Source of the DNA: Zonotrichia leucophrys gambelii
Taxonomy: Eukaryota > Chordata > Aves > Passeriformes > Passerellidae
Reading direction: 5' to 3'
NCBI RefSeq assembly: GCF_028769735.1
Contig: NC_088170.1
Coordinates: 59,615,585 to 59,679,584, forward strand
Length of the DNA stretch: 64,000 nucleotides
Shown: in pieces, positions 59,886 through 64,000 of the stretch
Position numbering within the stretch: the first letter of the stretch is position 1
How the letters are laid out: each line of letters begins with the position of its first letter
Program-made: the position numbers and the translations under genes
The notes under the pieces: generated by a model
The model's input: the letters and a program-made list of their open reading frames with translations, nothing else
Databases searched by the model: none
Told to the model about the DNA's origin: nothing

Positions 59886-60625
59886 CCCTTCAGATGTCTC
59901 ACAGGTGGGTGCTTTCAGAGTCAGCTCACAATAAAATTTCCTAGGTTAGCTACATATATAGGTATATAACTTTGACTGCTGCTGAACTAGTTTGCTAGCG
60001 TATAACCTCAGGATTATAAAAATGATGATTTAGTATTTTAGAAACACGTAAAATTTACGTCTGTAGATCTCTTCTGTCAAATTTATAAGTTCAAACTGAG
60101 AAAAGTTTTCTTAAATAAACTAAAAAAAGCATTACATTTCCACTTCATTACAGTTGGAATAAGTAGACACCCACTAACAGACTAAGCAATGTGAAATAAA
60201 TATATAAGGTACATACTAAAATTGCTTTGCCATTTGATGGTTTGCGTAAGTTGAGTCATTAGCACATGATCAGTGATTCATTAATTCTGCATGGAAAACT
60301 TCATGATTTACAACAGAGGTGTGGATTTCTGCAACTTTTGTACTCAGAAGAAAGGTGAATACCTGAATGTTGTAAAACTGAAGGTACAAGTAGCAACATA
60401 CACAACAGAAATTTTAAGAATGAAACATGACTGACATTATGTCTTCAGGGAAAACATATTGTTCTGTTGTAGCTTTACCTTTGAAATAATTAATAAAATT
60501 TTGTACAACCTTGAAATTTTTGCAGCATGAATCCACATTAATAGTGACTGCATAGTCTAACACCTTTTATGAACACAAGTTTTGCCAGACAACACCAGCC
60601 AACATATTTTTTCTTTGCTTTTAAG

Positions 60626-60819
60626 GGCTGCAGCCGTATGTTAGTTACAGTGGATTTGAACCTCACCAGTGCAGAATTCATCCAGTTTTATTTCATGTAT
60701 GGATGTCTGATAACTCCAAATAACCGCAACCAAGGAGTGCTGCTGGAGTATTCTGTGAATGGTGGAATCACCTGGAGCCTCTTAATGGAAATTTTCTATG
60801 ATCAATTCAGCAAGCCTGG
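60626..60819 (+). CDS. RELN: Reelin exon w27: RR6 subrepeat B with Asp-box
   Basis: 194 bp, starts on a codon boundary and ends after two bases. It encodes [35 protein letters not shown], the Asp-box YSVNGGITW, and [11 protein letters not shown] sequon NLT is present. The acceptor is TTTAAG|GGC; the donor CCTGG|GTTTGT is weaker than usual (T rather than A at +3) but is fixed by the phase of w28. Mouse equivalents about 2558-2622. Confidence 0.93.
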
Positions 60820-61891
60820 GTTTGTAGATACCTTCTTTCTGCCTCTGTAGATTTCTCTGCTAACGTCAGATTGTCTTGAATGTTTCACCAGAACCTGTGA
60901 ATATATTAGTGCTGTGGTTTGGTGTCAGGTTGGGATGTATGATTTCAACTTGTACAGTCCCAGAGGTGTTTATTAATGGCCTTGGTGCATGTATTGAGAG
61001 CATCAGCATTTGTGCAGCTGCTAGGCCAGAAATACAAGAATACCTAGGAGCCTGTAGATTTGCAAATGGTTGCAGGAAGATAAATTAATAGCTGTAGTGA
61101 TGTCCATCCTGTTCTTAAAGCTGCTAACATTTGCAATCTATTTCTTTATTGGCAAGATCAAAAATCACTCATTGATGTAAGTTAGTTTCAAAATGGTGTG
61201 GCCAGGAGAAACTGCATTTCTGTAGTTATCCATCAAAAGGATGGATACACTCAAGCCCTACTTTCAGACGTTTGTGAAATTCAAATCATGCATATATGTG
61301 AGCTGACCATTTTCTCACTGACCAATTTAAAAGATTCACAGAAAACGGGGATGTGACAGACCCATTATTTGTTATTTTATTCAAGCACACCAAGAATAAC
61401 TGGCATTTAATTGGACATGAGATTTCAGTGTACTATTTTCTACTGTTGCAACGGAACAGATAAAACTGTACTGGAACATTGCTATCTGCTGAATGGCTCC
61501 AGGTTGAAAAAAGCAATCTTTAGTTCACTTGCACAGTCTCCTTCCTAACACTTCCCTGAATAAGAGCCTTATGGCCATACTCTGCTGGTCCAGACCATTG
61601 CATTCAGTCCCATACGGACACCTGGAGCAAGTGAGGTTGTTCAAACCATGCCACAGTTGGGTGCTGACCCTTTCCACCTCTCTCTGAGCCCCTGACATTG
61701 GGAGTGATCAGAAAGATTTTTGTTTCAGAAATATCTCCTAGAGAAATATAGGCTAGAACAGTCTTTTCTTCTTTCCCAAATTCCGTGTATTCTAGGAAAC
61801 ATCAGGAATGGACTTGGTCAAAGTACCCAGCACAGAGCATTGCAAAGGGTCCTCCAGCTTACCCACAACTAACCCCCAGCTTTCATTCCAG
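60820..61891 (+). other. RELN: Intron w27-w28 (1.1 kb)
   Basis: AT-rich, GC content rising toward w28. No recognised repeats. Confidence 0.8.
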
Positions 61892-62148
61892 CTTTGTGAA
61901 CATCCTCCTTCCCTACGACGCCAAAACCATCGGGACCCGCTTCCGCTGGTGGCAGCCCAAGCACGACGGGCTGGACCAGAACGACTGGGCCATCGACAAC
62001 GTGCTGATCTCGGGCTCGGCCGACCAGCGCACGGTGATGCTGGACACCTTCAGCAGCGCCCCGCTGCCGCAGCACGAGCGCGCCCCGGCCGACGCGGGGC
62101 CCGCCGGCAGCACCGCCTTCGACATGGCCCTGCAGGACAAAACCACGG
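61892..62148 (+). CDS. RELN: Reelin exon w28: end of RR6, C-t cleavage site, start of RR7
   Basis: 257 bp; completes a codon split after two bases and ends after one. It encodes [38 protein letters not shown], then [20 protein letters not shown] and DKTT. The C-t cleavage reported between mouse A2688 and D2689 corresponds to the A-D of RAPADAG. The residues after it ([13 protein letters not shown]) differ more from mammals than the rest. The exon is very GC- and CpG-rich, most at 62030-62130. The donor is CACGG|GTAAAA. Mouse equivalents about 2622-2708. Confidence 0.95.
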
Positions 62149-62250
62149 GTAAAACTCCCACCTGTGTCCCTGCTAGGGAGCAAGAGCCAATGCAGTGACG
62201 TGCAGGTCTTGCTGAGCCTCTGACTCTCTGTGTCACTGTGATGGCGACGG

Positions 62251-62530
62251 TTGAGCGGGTTTCCCGGCTGTGGCTAAAATGAGGCCTGGTAGGGGTAGTG
62301 TAGGAGTTTGGGATCAGTGGGGAGTTGTTGAATTTCTCAGGTGTTTGTGGTGGAGGCTAGTCACGCTATGCAGAGGATAAGTCCGACATCCCCGACTCGG
62401 TTGTAAAGTACAGCTTGGAGGGCGGCGGTATTAGCTTCTGCTCGGCCGTGTCATCAGCTGATTAGTAGGAAGGATATAATTCCGACTCCTTCTCATCCGA
62501 TGAATAGGACAATTCTGTTGCTGTAGAGGC
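62251..62530 (-). pseudogene. Nuclear copy of mitochondrial ND5 (NUMT)
   Basis: Read on the - strand with the vertebrate mitochondrial code, it gives [20 protein letters not shown], then RAEANTAALQAVLYNRVGD and GLILCMAWLA, the conserved core of NADH dehydrogenase subunit 5. TGA is read as Trp at several sites, so the nuclear code would stop. A one-base indel near 62296-62310 shifts the frame before PGLILATAGKPAQ. About 280 bp survive. It starts about 100 bp after w28 and has no function as a gene. Confidence 0.95.
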
Positions 62531-62776
62531 CCTGTCTTTTGATTTTTGTTTGCAAAAAGCAAAATGAAAAGATGTAATGCAGCTTTTTAACTGCGTGAAT
62601 TTATTTAGAAGGCTTTCTTTCTATTTCCTTCCTATTTCCTTTATTTTAAAAGGAAAAAAAGTAATTTAAAAGTGACAGGTTATTCTAAGCAAATTTCTTA
62701 TCATGAGTGTCTGTTCCCTATTTATTAACTTTTTAAAATTTTCTTTAAGGAATTTAAGTTACATTTTACAACTAAA

Positions 62777-63157
62777 TGATGTTGTTGTAGTGTAAGAGGT
62801 CTATTGTCATTACATTGCAAGGGTTCCATATTGCTATAGTTTCGTACCTCCTTGATATTTCTTGTAGGCAGCTCCTCCAAGCACTTCCTTGTCCTCACAG
62901 TAGCCAACTGACTCCAGTTCTTCCCTCTGCCAACCAATCCACCCTTTTATAACACTCTTCTTATTGGCTATAGGTGTGGCCTGTTAAAATCAGGCCTGCT
63001 CCTAATCTTTAATAATTAACTTTAATAATCTTTAATTTAATATTAATTTAATATAATATTAATTTAATAATCTTTAATAATTAACCAGCTGCAACTTTTT
63101 AGGGGGTAAGATTACATTCTATACTACCTTTATTTGCCTATATTCTATTCCCCTACA
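62777..63157 (-). mobile_element. LTR copy 2, with target-site duplication, antisense to RELN
   Basis: TG...CA ends (TGATGTTG to CCCCTACA), with ACTAAA on both sides (62771-62776 and 63158-63163). The flanking match extends to 11 bp, TACAACTAAAT. On the - strand CCAAT (62963-62967) is followed by TATAAAAGG (62943-62951). An AT-rich expansion at about 63004-63080 is absent from copy 1. No internal viral genes, so it is a solo LTR or a short non-autonomous element. Confidence 0.85.
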
Positions 63158-63617
63158 ACTAAATTTTGTAGAAGATGCATCTTTGTATGTTTATAAGGCT
63201 TAACAGCTACCAGTCTGTTAAGCACTTTGTGCAGACATGTAGGCAACACCCATTAAAAGCTCTCCCAAAATGTTCAGTGCAATAGAAGTTCATATTTTAA
63301 GTAAGTCTCAGATCCTTACTTCTTTAATATTAAAAAATAATGTCTAAGTGAGCAAGCTCATTAGTAAGCTTTCAGCAAGTAAGCTGTAAGCTTGCTTACT
63401 TACTTACTCAAGTAAAGGGTGCTTTCAGCAATAAATGTGATAGATGTAATACATATTTACATGGGAACAACGGGGTACCGACATTCTCAGGAGCAATATA
63501 AATAATTCTCATGTAGGCTGAAAAATAAAGCTATGAATCACCTTTTGTGGTTAACACTACTCCCTGTTTAACTTATATTGTCACTGTATATTACTGACCT
63601 TGCCATTTATTTTCAAG

Positions 63618-63772
63618 TGAATGAACACTGGTTATTCCATGATGATTGCTCAATTGAGAGATTTTGTGATTCTCCTGATGGTGTCATGATCTGTGGGAGC
63701 CACGATGGCAGAGAGGTCTATGCAGTCACCCACGACCTGACTCCTACAGAAGGCTGGATTATGCAGTTCAAG
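63618..63772 (+). CDS. RELN: Reelin exon w29: RR7 subrepeat A
   Basis: 155 bp; completes a codon split after one base and ends on a codon boundary. It encodes [40 protein letters not shown] and GWIMQFK. The acceptor is TTTCAAG|T and the donor TTCAAG|GTAAAA. Mouse equivalents about 2708-2759. Ends like w5 and w18, so the next exon, outside the window, should start RR7's Asp-box part. Confidence 0.95.
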
Positions 63773-64000
63773 GTAAAATCTGTCTGCAGTAAACTTATTC
63801 AAAACCACACTTTGTTCCAGGTCTAAGTAGATCTTTCAGGAGGAAAGATGATGTATAGGCTACACAGGAGTCATTCCCTGCTGGGAAAAATGTTGTTATT
63901 AGGCCATCCTCATTTTTCTCACTTACTCTGTGTTGGTCTCAGATGTGACACATTCTTCTCTTCCAGCACTGCAGTTCTATGGACATTGTGTAATAAGGAT
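63773..64000 (+). other. RELN: Intron, 5' part, after w29
   Basis: 228 bp of ordinary intron up to the window edge. No exon begins here that I can recognise. Confidence 0.75.

Larger units (their letters stand above)
59006..60625 (+). other. RELN: Intron w26-w27 (1.6 kb)
   Basis: Contains an antisense LTR (about 59365-59662) and a CR1 tail (59768-59885). The rest is AT-rich. Confidence 0.85.
62149..63617 (+). other. RELN: Intron w28-w29 (1.5 kb)
   Basis: Holds a nuclear mitochondrial ND5 fragment (about 62251-62530) and an antisense LTR (62777-63157). A short block with repeated AAGC/TTAC motifs lies at about 63350-63415. Confidence 0.88.
1..64000 (+). other. RELN: RELN (reelin) gene, internal part with 29 exons
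   Basis: Reelin is a very large secreted glycoprotein that guides neuronal migration and synapse function through ApoER2 and VLDLR and the adaptor Dab1. The window encodes 1,756 codons without a stop across 29 exons, all with AG/GT borders and matching phases. Reelin is recognised from serial repeats made of subrepeat A, an EGF-like module and subrepeat B, with FRWWQP-type motifs and Asp-boxes such as YSNNGGINW. Counting codons and allowing one extra residue in w6 gives mouse residues about 1005-2759 (end of RR2 to start of RR7). First and last exons of the gene lie outside. Confidence 0.97.

Overview
This window is vertebrate nuclear DNA, almost certainly from a bird and plausibly a songbird. 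It carries a 29-exon internal stretch of one gene, reelin (RELN), on the + strand. The bird call rests on CR1 LINE tails (12073-12298, 12682-12920, 59768-59885), avian-type solo LTRs, and a protein very close to amniote reelin. No gene start, gene end or second gene is present. The first 6.4 kb and the last 0.2 kb are intron.

All 29 exons have AG/GT borders and compatible phases. Joined, they give 5,269 bp, that is 1,756 consecutive codons with no stop. By counting, these equal mouse reelin residues about 1005-2759: the end of reelin repeat 2 (RR2), all of RR3, RR4, RR5 and RR6, and the start of RR7. Five EGF-like modules (EGF2-EGF6) and nine BNR/Asp-box motifs are visible. Exons are called w1-w29 here, numbered within the window.

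The window holds the whole central signalling fragment of reelin. The reported N-t cleavage site lies in w5 (P|A) and the reported C-t site in w28 (A|D). The dimer cysteine (mouse C2101) is in w19. The two receptor-binding lysines (mouse K2360 and K2467) are in w23 and w25. All are intact. The exon layout alternates: RR2/4/6 share one set of intron positions and RR3/5/7 another, which points to an ancestral two-repeat unit.

The introns are AT-rich. They hold a 19-bp minisatellite (3562-3974), a CR1 split by an LTR (12073-12920), a broken duplicate of the end of w6 (17070-17229), a duplicated 150-bp intron segment (19463/20265), a probable sense LTR just before w10 (28566-29180), a 1.24-kb antisense solo LTR with target-site duplication (35262-36505), and two related antisense LTRs around w27-w28. 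A nuclear copy of mitochondrial ND5 (about 62251-62530) sits in the intron after w28. I found no bacterial-type system, CRISPR array, or clear tRNA/rRNA gene; the novelty is in gene architecture and intronic insertions.
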